Below the pieces are notes generated by a model. It was not told where the DNA came from, searched no databases, and saw only the letters and a program-made list of their open reading frames with translations. From Heloderma charlesbogerti (lineage: Eukaryota; Chordata; Lepidosauria; Squamata; Helodermatidae): DNA of 64,000 nucleotides. The stretch lies in contig JANEZZ010002879.1 in NCBI GenBank assembly GCA_026122225.1, positions 248,001 through 312,000 of the forward strand, written 5' to 3'. Shown here one piece after another: positions 21,883 through 31,322 of this stretch. Each line of letters begins with the position of its first letter. The first letter of the stretch is position 1. The translations under genes were made by a program, and so were the position numbers.

Positions 21883-22373
21883 TAGGCTAAAACGGCAAAT
21901 CAAAAAGGGATGCAAATAGCGCCCGCTACGCTATTTGCATTCCCCTTTATTTTTGCCGTCATAGTTTATGTAAATATTTACATAGATTAAGATGGCCAAA
22001 AATAAGGAACACAAATGGCGGCGGCCATAGCCGCCGCCATTTGCATACATGGGTTGTTGTTTTTTTTAACCCAGCCATGATAGGCTATGAAAATCTTTAC
22101 GTAGCCTATCACGTCGTTTTTTGTTGTTGTTGTTTTTACAAGACAAATGGCAGCAGCAGCAGCCAGTCGGAAGACCAGCCGCTGCAGCTGCCGCCGCCAA
22201 CGCTGCCGCCGGAGCCGCTGCCGCCCAGAAGATCTGCCCCAGATAAGTCTCATCCCGGGGGGGATCCGTGGGGGGGCAGGGGGGGCAGGGCATTCTGCCA
22301 CAGATTTCGAGGGGCCGAATGTACTGGCATTCGGCCTCACTGAGATCCGTGGCGGAATTCTCTGACATCCCTA
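21883..22373 (-). mobile_element. 5'-truncated compound-palindrome hAT element, A end
   Basis: It begins inside the core with 'aggctaaaacggcaaat', passes H4 (21910-21943), H3 (about 21958-21992), H2 (22010-22050) and H1 (22076-22112), and ends in a complete A end with the GGCCGAATG...CATTCGGCC hairpin at 22373. The B half is missing, so no TSD can be tested. Confidence 0.8.
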
Positions 22374-22379
22374 CCGTCA

Positions 22380-22860
22380 CACTTTTGACATTTAGATGCC
22401 TTCTTAAGACCATCTCTTCAGACAGGCTTTACCTGAGGTGTGACCCAGCCAGCTATGGTCTGTAGTGCACAACAAAGTGTGTCATTTTAATTCTGATTAG
22501 CATTTATTATTGTGTAGTTTTATTGTTGTGTTTATTGACATATTTTGCTAACAATGATACTGCATGTTCACCATTTTGATAACTCTGTGGAAAGTGGTAT
22601 ATAGATTTGGGTAATTAATAAAGAAATACTTATCTTTACTCAACCATTATCATCATAATCCCACCTTTTTCCCAATACTGGGACAAAAGGCGGCTTTACA
22701 ACATTAAAACTTGTACAATTAAAAACAATAAATAAAAATATAAATAGACGTATACAAAATTTAAAAATATAATTAAATCATCAATAATATTAAAATTGTA
22801 TAAAATATCAAAACATTAAAAGACAACAAGAAATATAGTATATCCATCCATCCTATTATC
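22380..22860. repeat. LINE 3'-end fragments (L2-like, then CR1- or L2-like antisense)
   Basis: 'agaccatctcttcagacagg' and 'tatatagatttgggtaatta' up to about 22630 look like an L2-type 3' region in sense. From about 22650, 'aatcccacctttttcccaat' with 'caaaaggcggctttacaac' and A-rich sequence looks like a second tail in antisense. Confidence 0.45.
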
Positions 22861-24004
22861 ACAGGTCCAGATTAGCTATCCCCAAAGGCCTGCTGGAACA
22901 AAACAGTTTTTACATGTGAAGTGGTCCTCAGTCTCTGCTGTTCTTAGGACCATCAGCTCTGGAAGAGAGAGACTGTTTCTCACTGTCCTTCTATCAGTTA
23001 GTCCTCCCACCCCCCAAAATACCCAGGTAATTTTCCCCACTATATTTCTCTGCTTAACTACTTGGTTCCATATTTCTTCATTGTGGGAAGGAGTGCAAAG
23101 AGGTAAGATGACAAAGTGCGTGCCATTCTTGGCAGCTCATCCATCACTACATCGGCTTTTTATTTTTTATTTTTTTGAGCTGATGTTGTGAATTTCTTGT
23201 GTGGGGTCCTTGGAGCAAGAATGAAATAAGGAGTGGCAAAGCAACCCTCCACTTGCTTTGAGCATATGTGTTGTGCGTATGTCTGTGTAAAGCCGATCAA
23301 TGCAGTGGCAGGCTCAACAAGATAGGCTGTAGCCTTGATGGCCCATCCAATTTCTCTGTTGTTGCTGGGTGTTTTTTTTTTAAAAAAACTTTTAATATGT
23401 GCTAAAGGTCAGGGACTATATTTATCACAACCAAATATACTCCGATGATGGGAGGCTATCTTCGTTTTGACAACATAGTTTTGAAGGGGGAACAAAATCT
23501 AATTACTTGAGTTTTTCAATTACTGGAGTTAAGGTAAGGCCAGCTTCATGGAGAATTATTTGCTACTTTTCTAGAGAGTTTGTATCCAAAATGTTTACCA
23601 GGCTGGGATTATTTCTGCCTCATGAAAATAAAACATTGAGTATGACAATATAGTAACTTGTGGCAGAGAATAAGCATTAGAATACTTCATTGGCATCTAC
23701 ATTTTAGCTTCTTGGTGGCTGCTTCTAGGCTATGGAATTCCCTGCTTTAGGGGTGGGGGTGGGGTTAGCCCCATCTCTGTTATCCTTCCATTAGAAGGCA
23801 ATATATTTTTATCTAGGCAGACATTTGGCATCTAAAAGATCAATATTATGCTCTCTGAGCTCTTTGCTCCTTTTTACACCCTATCGGCCACAGGCAACAA
23901 GGTGGAAGACAGGAGAAGAAGGGGATTCCTGTATTGTTTTTCCTCCATCCCTGGATGAAGGGGTGTGTGTGTGTGGGGGGGTCAGTCCCTCCATTTAGAC
24001 TAGC
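22861..24004. other. No gene or classified repeat seen
   Basis: No defensible exon. T and G runs occur near 23371 and 23965, and no matched transposon ends were found. Confidence 0.35.
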
Positions 24005-24012
24005 CCTTGAGC

Positions 24013-24522
24013 TAAGAATGTTGAAGAAATCCACCACAGACTCCAATGAGAAATCCAGTCTCCGGAATCTGCGGTGGAATGGCCCCACTTACCTCCAAGT
24101 CTGGAGGATTCCCTGTGGAACAGCACTCTGGCTCCATGGCGTTTGTGATATAGTAATGACATCCGCCATTACCATATCCCTTGGGTTAACACAGATGCAA
24201 ATGGTGTATTGGATGCCACTTGCAGCTGTAAAGCCCTGAGTTTACCCTAATTGCAGCTGTTTACAGTTTTATTTATGTAAAAACCAGCACTTTACAGCCA
24301 CAAGTGGCATCCACTATGCCATTTGTGATTGTATTAACCCAATGAATATGGTAATGGTGGACGCCGTTACCGTATCACCAGCGCCGCGGAGTCAGAGTGC
24401 GGCTCCATGAAATCCTCCAGATGTGGAGCAGCCCTGGAGGATTCCTTGGGGGGGGGAATGGATTGCCTCCCCCCCCGTGGACACTGTGGCAGAACAGAAG
24501 GTGAGTGATCCACCCACCCCTA
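24013..24522 (+). mobile_element. Old compound-palindrome hAT element, C/B' ends, perfect TSD
   Basis: A perfect CCTTGAGC duplication (24005-24012 and 24523-24530) although the ends have drifted to TAAGAATG and CACCCCTA. The C-type CACAGACTCCAATGAG is visible at the left. The core is a GCAAATGG-type inverted repeat ('cagatgcaaatggtgtattg' at about 24190 against 'ccactatgccatttgtgatt' at about 24310) around 'aaaaccagcactttacag'. The H1 motif is absent. The intact TSD beside diverged ends makes it a good calibration copy for age. Confidence 0.8.
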
Positions 24523-24761
24523 CCTTGAGCTGGTCTACATATATCCCGGGGATGGGGGCATGGTTAGGGACTGAGAAACTCTTAGCTGTGAAACTCTCAT
24601 GCTGTTTTCCCCACTTACTGGGGAGCCAAGAGTTGTGGAGGAGTATGGGGCTGGGGGTCAGGGAGGCAGGATGCTGGGGAGATTGCAGCCACTCAGCCAT
24701 GCTGCCCAATGTATTATGGAGCAGGGAGACTCATTGAGCCAGTTAGGGCTCTGGCAGGGCT

Positions 24762-24825
24762 TTATTTATTTATTTATTTATTTCTATACTGCCCAATAGC
24801 CGAAGCTCTCTGGTTGATGGGGGAA
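24762..24825 (-). repeat. (TTTA)n and LINE 3'-tail fragment (antisense)
   Basis: A TTTA microsatellite is joined to 'ctgcccaatagccgaagctc', the same tail as at 21530 and 37870, with the polyA-like part reading as T-rich on this strand. Confidence 0.6.
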
Positions 24826-25624
24826 GGGCCAAAAAGGTACAGGCCAGAGTGGGAACTTTCCCCTTTGTTATCACTCTGGTCTGTCTGAGGCCTATATAAG
24901 CTGGCCTCTGTAATGGTTTCAGCACTGCTGTCACCAGCTTCCCCCACCCACTCACTCCTGAAAGCAATATGTCTTGCAGTAGACAGAAGTTAGTCACCGT
25001 TAACAGGACTGGGAAGAAATTTTACCTTCATTAAAAAAAATGGCAAAACTGCAGGATTTTTGCCTTCTGCATTGCACAACCATCTTGGTTGTAAATAAGT
25101 TGCTCTATAATGTCTGTGCATTCTGGTGGTTAATGCCACCATTTAATGTTTATGTCACAGCTATGTGGGAATGACAGGTATTGGGCTGGATCCATTGTTA
25201 GGGGGGGATTGCACTCCCCTCCCTCATGGCAGTGATCCCCATAAGGGATTGTGCAGATGTGTCACCAAAACCATCCTAGCATGGGGGCAGCGAGATTGCC
25301 ACATCCTGTGTGGTGGAAAAGGGGGCTGCATTAGTGGTCTGCCCTGTAGTAAGCCCCTGGCCCTCTCATCCACCATCAACACTCTAGGCATGTGGGCCAG
25401 AAACAGGTAATTGGAAAATAGGTGGGATATCTAATAATAGGATCCATGCGTATGCCTCTACCAATTCTATTCCAATTAGGCGATGTTGCAATATCTGGGG
25501 GGGGGTAGAGTGTGATGGACATCCCCCCACTTGGTCTCCTGGACTTGAGCCCATGGATCCTGCCCACTGCCCAACCCAGCTTGATACAGGTTGCAAGCTG
25601 CCAGGTGGTCCATGGGAGCCTGAT
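24826..25624. other. No gene or classified repeat seen
   Basis: Short chance frames only. A G7 run lies at about 25201 and a G8 run at about 25498. Confidence 0.35.
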
Positions 25625-25994
25625 TAGTGGTGTGCAGGTGCCCACCCCCTCACTAATTTTCAGGAAATGGCGGCCTGTTCTTTACATAAAGGGGCTTTTT
25701 ATGCAAATGGTGGCTGTAAATAACTCAATTTATACAATATTACAGGCGTAGTAGGCCATTTAGCCTGCAATGTTGCATAAATGGGGTTATTTATGGCCAG
25801 GCTGCCATTTGCATGAAAATCCCTTTCATGTAAAAGAAGCAGCCACCATTTCCTGCAAAATGGCAGCTCAGTGAGGGAGCAGGCAGCCACAGAGTGGCTG
25901 GCACCTCGCAACCCATGCTGAACAGGGTCAGGCGGCTGGCGGGGATCCATCAAGCGGTGCACGAGGCAGACCAGGGTAAGTTCACCCATCCCAA
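25625..25994 (+). mobile_element. Ancient compound-palindrome relative (tentative)
   Basis: A global inverted repeat: 'ggaaatggcggcctgttctt' and 'gcaaatggtggctgtaaata' at the left (25665-25725) answer 'tatttatggccaggctgcca' and 'gcagccaccatttcctg' at the right (25790-25857). The right border ..GGGTAAGTTCACCCATCCC resembles a B-like end, and the left TAGTGGTGTG resembles the terminus. No TSD is detectable. Confidence 0.45.
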
Positions 25995-27082
25995 AGTCCA
26001 GTACAGTTGTGGCCAATTTATTATTCCACGTAAGACTGTGTGTCTACTTTGCCACCCCCCCCTTCATTCCCTGGACCCAATTAGGTGCTGCACCACACAA
26101 CTACAACCTCTCCCCCCTGTTCACTGGAATGCCCCCAATGCATCCATTTCTCCCCACTTCCAAGGTCAGAGAGAACCACCATAAAGGTTCGGCTGTGATT
26201 TGGTGGAACCAAGAGAGGGGCTCCAATGTTGGGGCTTGTGTGTGTGTGTGTGGGGGGGTAATGCTCTGACTAACGCCCTAGATGGGTTTTCCTGCACAAT
26301 TCTATGGCATCTGGGGTGCTGTCTGGAAACAATAGGATTGTTATCTAAGTTGATAAGCAGGTGAATTCATTTTTTAAAAAAATATTGTGGGTGCTATTAT
26401 TGTTCCCTAACTGAAGTGCTTTTATGTGACATTTCAAATTTTAATTTTATATGTGTGTTATTGGATGTGTATGTGCATTCTTTTTTATAGAATGTGTTTT
26501 TAATTTATGTGTTTTAACACTGTAATTATAAATTTGTGATCCACCCCCACCCCCTGTATTTTATTGTTAGCCACCTTGAGCAGTATTTTTAGTGGAAAGG
26601 CAAGATACAAATTGAATAAAGAAATAATAAATACCTGTATTTATATTTTTTAAAGAATCAGCTCCCATCTTGTACAATTAAGTGTATTAAATATATTTCT
26701 CACTGTTCCTTTATGGAGCTCAAGGGAGCATTTCAAGTCACCCTTCCCTTATATTAGCCTTGCAACAATTCAGTAAGATAGGTTAGGCTAGGAGGGAAGG
26801 AGTGCAGACATGCCCCCTCATATATTTAAATCACACACAAGGGAGTTGGGAGTCCATGTGGGCTAACCTCTCCCTCTACCCACCAGCCATGCATTTGGCA
26901 AGCATATGAAATGGCCTTATATACATAGAACTCCTCCATGTGGGCAGAATTTTGATTGGCCCAAGATTTCCACCTTGCACAGAGGTTCTCTATGCACCCG
27001 TGTCAGTACATAAATAAGGTTGCTTCACACTCTCAGTGGATGCACAGCCAACAGGGGTGTGGCCATTGAGTATGGCAGTGGG
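25995..27082. other. Intergenic DNA with a LINE 3' tail
   Basis: At about 26570-26632, 'tagccaccttgagcagtatt' followed by 'aaggcaagatacaaatt' and an AATAAA-rich end is an L2- or CR1-style 3' terminus in sense. The remainder has no recognisable feature. Confidence 0.4.
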
Positions 27083-27090
27083 GGTGAGGC

Positions 27091-27470
27091 TAGCGATGTA
27101 TGAAAAATTTAATTTTGTTCACAAAACATGTAATCACGCCCTATTCAAAGCCCCAAAGGTAAGTGTGAGCCCGTGTCCACGGAAAATATTTGCAAATTCA
27201 CGAACACATGCTCACCTTTGTTTCATTCCTGATTTCCAGTTCAATTGTGCAAATTTCCTAATTTGCATAGATTTCCTCAGTAGACTGAATCAGCCCCACT
27301 TTGGTTGATGGGGGAAATTTGCGCATATCTCTTGAAATTGCCCAAATGCCCCATCCACGCAAAGCAAGCAGTAATCACAAATGCAAACGGGAATCAGGTA
27401 TGTGAGAAGTGGTCAGAGAGTGTTTGGAGAATCCTAGAGATCTCAAATATTGCTCATTTGCCCATCCCTA
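27091..27470. mobile_element. hAT-type element, TAGCGATG ends
   Basis: TAGCGATGTATGAAAAATTT at the left and TTTGCCCATCCCTA at the right, flanked by GGTGAGGC (27083-27090) and GGTGGGGC (27471-27478), one mismatch. It is non-coding and lacks the H1-H4 hairpins. Related by style to 36403-36794 and 40670-41023. Confidence 0.68.
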
Positions 27471-27484
27471 GGTGGGGCTAGCCC

Positions 27485-27740
27485 ATGTAGCCTTGCAACA
27501 CCCTTATTCATTGGTTGCCATGGAGGCCACGAAGTCCTGAGCCACCCTCAAGAAAGTGGCCTCAGCATGTATGTTGAAGTCCCCCAGCACAATGAGCCAT
27601 GGAGACTCCAGCACCAAGCCCAAAACCACCTTGACTAGTTCAGGAAGGGAGACTGTTGAGTAGCAGGGTGTCTGGACTGGAACACCAGCAGCCATGGCTT
27701 CCAATTTCCTGGCTTTGTGGAGCTTGAGCTGACATGAGAT
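27485..27740 (-). pseudogene. L2 LINE endonuclease fragment
   Basis: On the minus strand the translation contains LGDFNIHAE followed by FVASMA, the endonuclease block also present in the L2 copy at 59440-63653. It lacks a reverse-transcriptase domain and is cut off at the hAT element starting at 27837. Confidence 0.65.
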
Positions 27741-27836
27741 AAACTTAACGCTAGTCTTAAACTGGTAAGGCTTTTTGATCACTGAATTATATGGACAATA
27801 TTTGAGCTCTTTAGAGGAAAGGTGGGATAACAAAAA

Positions 27837-29185
27837 TAGGGATGTACGAAAGTCACTTACCTTTCCACGGATTCTGTTCATGGTGTGGGGGGGAGGCATT
27901 CCGTCCCTCCCCCCAGAATCCACGACGGGGGGGAGGCGATCCAGTCCTCCCCCCCAGAATCCTCGATGGCCGGCTGTGCTCTGCAGTGGCTCTGCGGAGC
28001 AGCCAGCCAGGCCAGGGCAGTCTGCAGCTAGATTTCCAGCCACGGTGTCTGCTGGCTAAAACAAAAACAAAAAACGGCATAGGCAAATGGCGGCGGCTAT
28101 GGCTGCCGCCATTTGCATTCCTTATTTTTCACCGTCTTAGTCTACATAAATATTTATGTAGACTATTATGGCAAAAATAAAGGGGAACGCAAATAGCATA
28201 GTGGGCACTATTTGTGTCCCTTTTTTAGGGGTGGACGAAAGTCACTTACCTGTTGTCGAAGGCTGTTCGCGGTGGGGGGGAGCGCTTCGCTGCTCCCCCC
28301 GCGAAGTTCAGGCAAATAGCGTTGCCCTTATTTTCGCCGTAGTCTACGTAAACATTTACGTAGACTACAGCCACCAAATAAGGAACGGGAATGGCGGCTC
28401 CCTATGGGGGCCGCCATTATCCGTACACTCTTTTTTTTTTTTTTTTTAAAGTCACCCGTGATAGGCTACGTGACGATTCACGTAGCCTATCATGGCTGAC
28501 TTTGCAAATCTAGCCGGAAGTTGTTGTTTTTTTTCTTTCATTACAATGGCGGCGGCGGCAGCCGGTCGAAAGACTGGCTGCCGCTCCCGCCTCGCTCGAA
28601 CACCCACCGAACCGCCGGCCGGACCAGCCACCGGGAGGGACATTCGCAAAAGGTAAGTCCCGTCCCGGGGGGGGTGCGGGGGGCGGGGGGGTGCGTAGGA
28701 TTTCTCTCCGAAACTTGTTCGGGGGGCCGAACGCGTTGGTGCTCGGCCCCCCGAAGTTTCAGGGAGAAATTCTCCGCCATCCCTACCCTTTTTCATTCAC
28801 CGTTTTAGCCTACGTAAATATTTACGTAGACTAAGATGGCGAAAAATAAGGAACGTAGCCGCCACCATTTGCGTATGCATTTTTTTTTTTTTTTACCGGG
28901 ATGTGATAGGCTATGTAAGTCTTTACATAGCCTACCACGTCTCTGTAAAAAAAACAAAAAAACACGCCAGACTGCAAATGGCGGCAGCAGCCGGTCAGAA
29001 GACCAGCCAATGAAGCCGTCGCCGGAGCCACCACCACCCGGAACATCCGCCCCAGGTATGTCTCATCCCAGGGGGGATTCGTGGGGGGGCGGGGGGGCAG
29101 GCCATTCTGCCACAGATTTTGGGGGGCCGAATGCACTGGCATTCGGCCTCACCGAGATCCGTGGCGGAATTCTCTGACATCCCTA
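27837..29185 (-). mobile_element. Compound-palindrome hAT element hosting a second copy
   Basis: The B end is at 27837 and the A end closes at 29185, with flanks AACAAAAA and AAAAAAAA (one mismatch, low complexity). The left part holds the B end, H2 (about 28083-28118), H3 (28135-28170) and H4 (about 28186-28213). The element at 28226-28785 interrupts at CCCTTTTT. The host then resumes with a TAGCCTACGTAAATA-type H3, a deleted H2, H1 (about 28902-28938) and the A end with GGCCGAATGC. Confidence 0.82.
28226..28785 (-). mobile_element. Compound-palindrome hAT element nested in another copy
   Basis: TAGGGGTGGACGAAAGTCAC at the left and GAGAAATTCTCCGCCATCCCTA at the right, with a perfect CCCTTTTT duplication (28218-28225 and 28786-28793) inside the host element. 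An internal deletion near 28311 jumps from the B end straight to H4, removing the left half of the core. H3, H2, one H1 and the A end remain. Confidence 0.87.
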
Positions 29186-29193
29186 AAAAAAAA

Positions 29194-29674
29194 TGAAATA
29201 AATACATCCAGAGTTTTTTCTGTCACTCCAAAAATTGCAGAAGTGATTTCAGTAAAAGTTAGCCCATGGCTTATATATCTTAAGCAACTTTCATGGGTGA
29301 TTCTTTATATCCACTGTGGGATTTCCTGCTTCACATTTGCCTCTGCACACAACATTTTTATTTATTATTAAATTTTATTATTAAATTTATTAATTGCCCA
29401 TCTGGCTGGTCACCCAGCCACTCATGTGATGTATTTTTGCTGACAATACACAACCCTTTCTCTAGTTGTCTGAAATGTGGTTGGTTGTCTAAGTGATACA
29501 GGCATGTGTTCGACAACACCTGTGATATCAATGGCAAGTGGCGCTAGGGATGATGGAGAGATCCAAGATGGACTAAAATTAGTTTGGGTTGGGGACCATA
29601 CACTAAATGTTATGTACTAATGTAAAATATGTAAATTGTTGCAAACCCTCTTATAGAATTACTTGTGTATTTTT
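29194..29674. other. Intergenic DNA with a short LINE tail
   Basis: Around 29355-29430 a TTTATTA run joins 'attgcccatctggctggtca', the same tail motif as at 37137-37190. Nothing else is identifiable. Confidence 0.4.
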
Positions 29675-30076
29675 TAGGGATGTCAGAGAATTCCACCATG
29701 GATCTTGGTGAGGCCGAATGTCAGTGAATTTGGCCCCCTGAAATCCATGCTGGAACGAAGCCCCCCACCCCCTCACCCCGCAAAAGGCACGTGAAACAGG
29801 AATAAATGGCTGCATTTACCTTAAACTAAGGCATTTACAGCTGCAAATGGCATCCTGGATGCCATTTGCGGCCGCAGTCAATCCACCCAGCCAGAGATAT
29901 GACAATGGCAGCTGTATCGCTGGCACTCCAGAGCTGGCCGATGGGGAGGACCTGGCCAGCAAGGATTTCTCCAGGAGGCAGAGGTAAGTCTTCCAATCCT
30001 CCATGGATTCTGGGGGGGCAGATTCTTTTGAATCCGGCCTCACTGGGGTTTGTGGAGGACTTCTCCCCCATGCCTA
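29675..30076. mobile_element. Chimeric palindromic element: A-type left, C-type right
   Basis: The left 100 bp match the A-type start seen at 49860 (TAGGGATGTCAGAGAATTCC, then CGAAGCCCCCC). The right half matches the C-type element at 48393-48884, with 'ggccgcagtcaatcc', 'caatggcagctgtatcgctg' and ..GAATCCGGCCTCACTGG. A and C ends are normally alternatives on the same side, and the flanks (GTGTATTT and GCTAGGGA) share no duplication. This points to a recombinant or deletion joint rather than a simple insertion. Confidence 0.6.
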
Positions 30077-30078
30077 GC

Positions 30079-30725
30079 TAGGGATGTACGACAGTCACTT
30101 ACCTTTTCGAAGGGTGACATTCACGGTGGGGGGGAGGCGCTCCGTCTCTCCCCCCCGAATCCTGGCTGGCCGGCTCTGCAAATGTTTACATAGACTAAGA
30201 CGGCGAAAATAAGGGGAATGCAAATAGCGTAGCTTCTACGCTATTTGCGTTCCCCTTATTTTCGCTGTCTTAGTCTACGTAAAGGTTTACGTAGACTAAG
30301 ATGTGCCAAAATAAGGAACGCAAATGGCGGTGCCCATGGGCGCCACCATTCGCGTACGCGCGGGTTTTTTTTTTCTTTTCAATCAGCCGTGATAGGCTAC
30401 ATAAACATTTACGTAGCCCATCACGGTATTTTCTAAAAATCTAGCATGTTAGGCTACGTAAATCTTTACGTAGCCTATCACTTTTTTTTTTTTAACTGGA
30501 AATGGCGTCGGTGGCAGCAGGTCGGAAGACCGACTTCTGCAGCCGCCACTGCCGAACTACTGCTGAACTGCCGCCAGAGCTGCCGCCGCCAGGAAGATTC
30601 ACCCAAGGTAAGTCTTACCCCGGGGGGGGTGGGGGGGCAGATGGTTCCACCACCAATTTCGGGGGGCCGAATGCACTGGCATTCTGCCTCCCCAAGATTC
30701 ATGGTGAAATTCTCTGACATCCCTA
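30079..30725 (-). mobile_element. Compound-palindrome hAT element, B/A ends, unmatched flanks
   Basis: The B end starts 2 bp after the preceding element. An internal deletion at about 30180 removes the left H1 and H2. H3, H4 (about 30219-30253), H3, H2, two H1 hairpins and the A end follow. Left flank TGCCTAGC and right flank TTTCTGAG do not match, so its two halves may derive from different insertions or a flank was lost. Confidence 0.78.
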
Positions 30726-30733
30726 TTTCTGAG

Positions 30734-31322
30734 TAGGGATGTCAGAGAATTCTGCCACGGATCTCGGTGAGGCCGAATGCCAGTGCATTCGGCCCCTCGA
30801 ACTCCGTGGCAGAATGGCCTGCCCCCCCACCCCCCCACAGATCCCACCAGGGTTTAAACTCACCTGGGGTGAATCTCTCCGGGCCTATTCGCCATTTTAG
30901 CCTACTTAAAGATTTACGTAGGCTAAAACGGTGAATGAAAAAGGGACGCAAATAGTGCCCGCTACGCTATTTGCGTTCCCCTTTATTTTCGCCATCATAG
31001 TCTACGTAAATATTTACGTAGACTAAGACGGCCAAAAATAAGGAATGCAAATGGCAGCGGCCGTAGCCGCCGCCATTTGCGTACGCGGTTCCCCCCCGAG
31101 CCCTCTGCGGTCGGAAATCCAGCTGCAGACGGCTCTGGGCTGGGCTGGGCCTGGCCAGATGCTCCGCGGAGCTGCCGCGGAGCACAGCCAGCCATCAAGG
31201 ATTCCGGGGGGGAGGAACGGATTGCCTCCCCCCCGTCGAGGATTGTGGGGGGAGGGATGGAACACCTCCCCCCCACCATCAACGAAATCCGCGGAAAGGT
31301 AAGTGACTTTTGTACATCCCTA
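30734..31322 (+). mobile_element. Compound-palindrome hAT element, A/B ends, abutting the previous one
   Basis: Flanked by TTTCTGAG (30726-30733) and TTTCTGAC (31323-31330), one mismatch. The A end has a perfect GGCCGAATGC hairpin. Then come a TAGCCTAC-type H3, H4 (about 30946-30977), H3 (about 30993-31025), H2 (31045-31082) and the B end with two GGGGGGAGG runs. No H1 remains. It sits in the gypsy-like gag relic, 8 bp from the A end of the preceding copy. Confidence 0.82.

Noticed and set aside
25187..25260. TTAGGGGGGGATTGCACTCCCC as a transposon end
   Set aside because: It is only a short G/C-rich inverted motif. No partner end or duplication was found within several kilobases.
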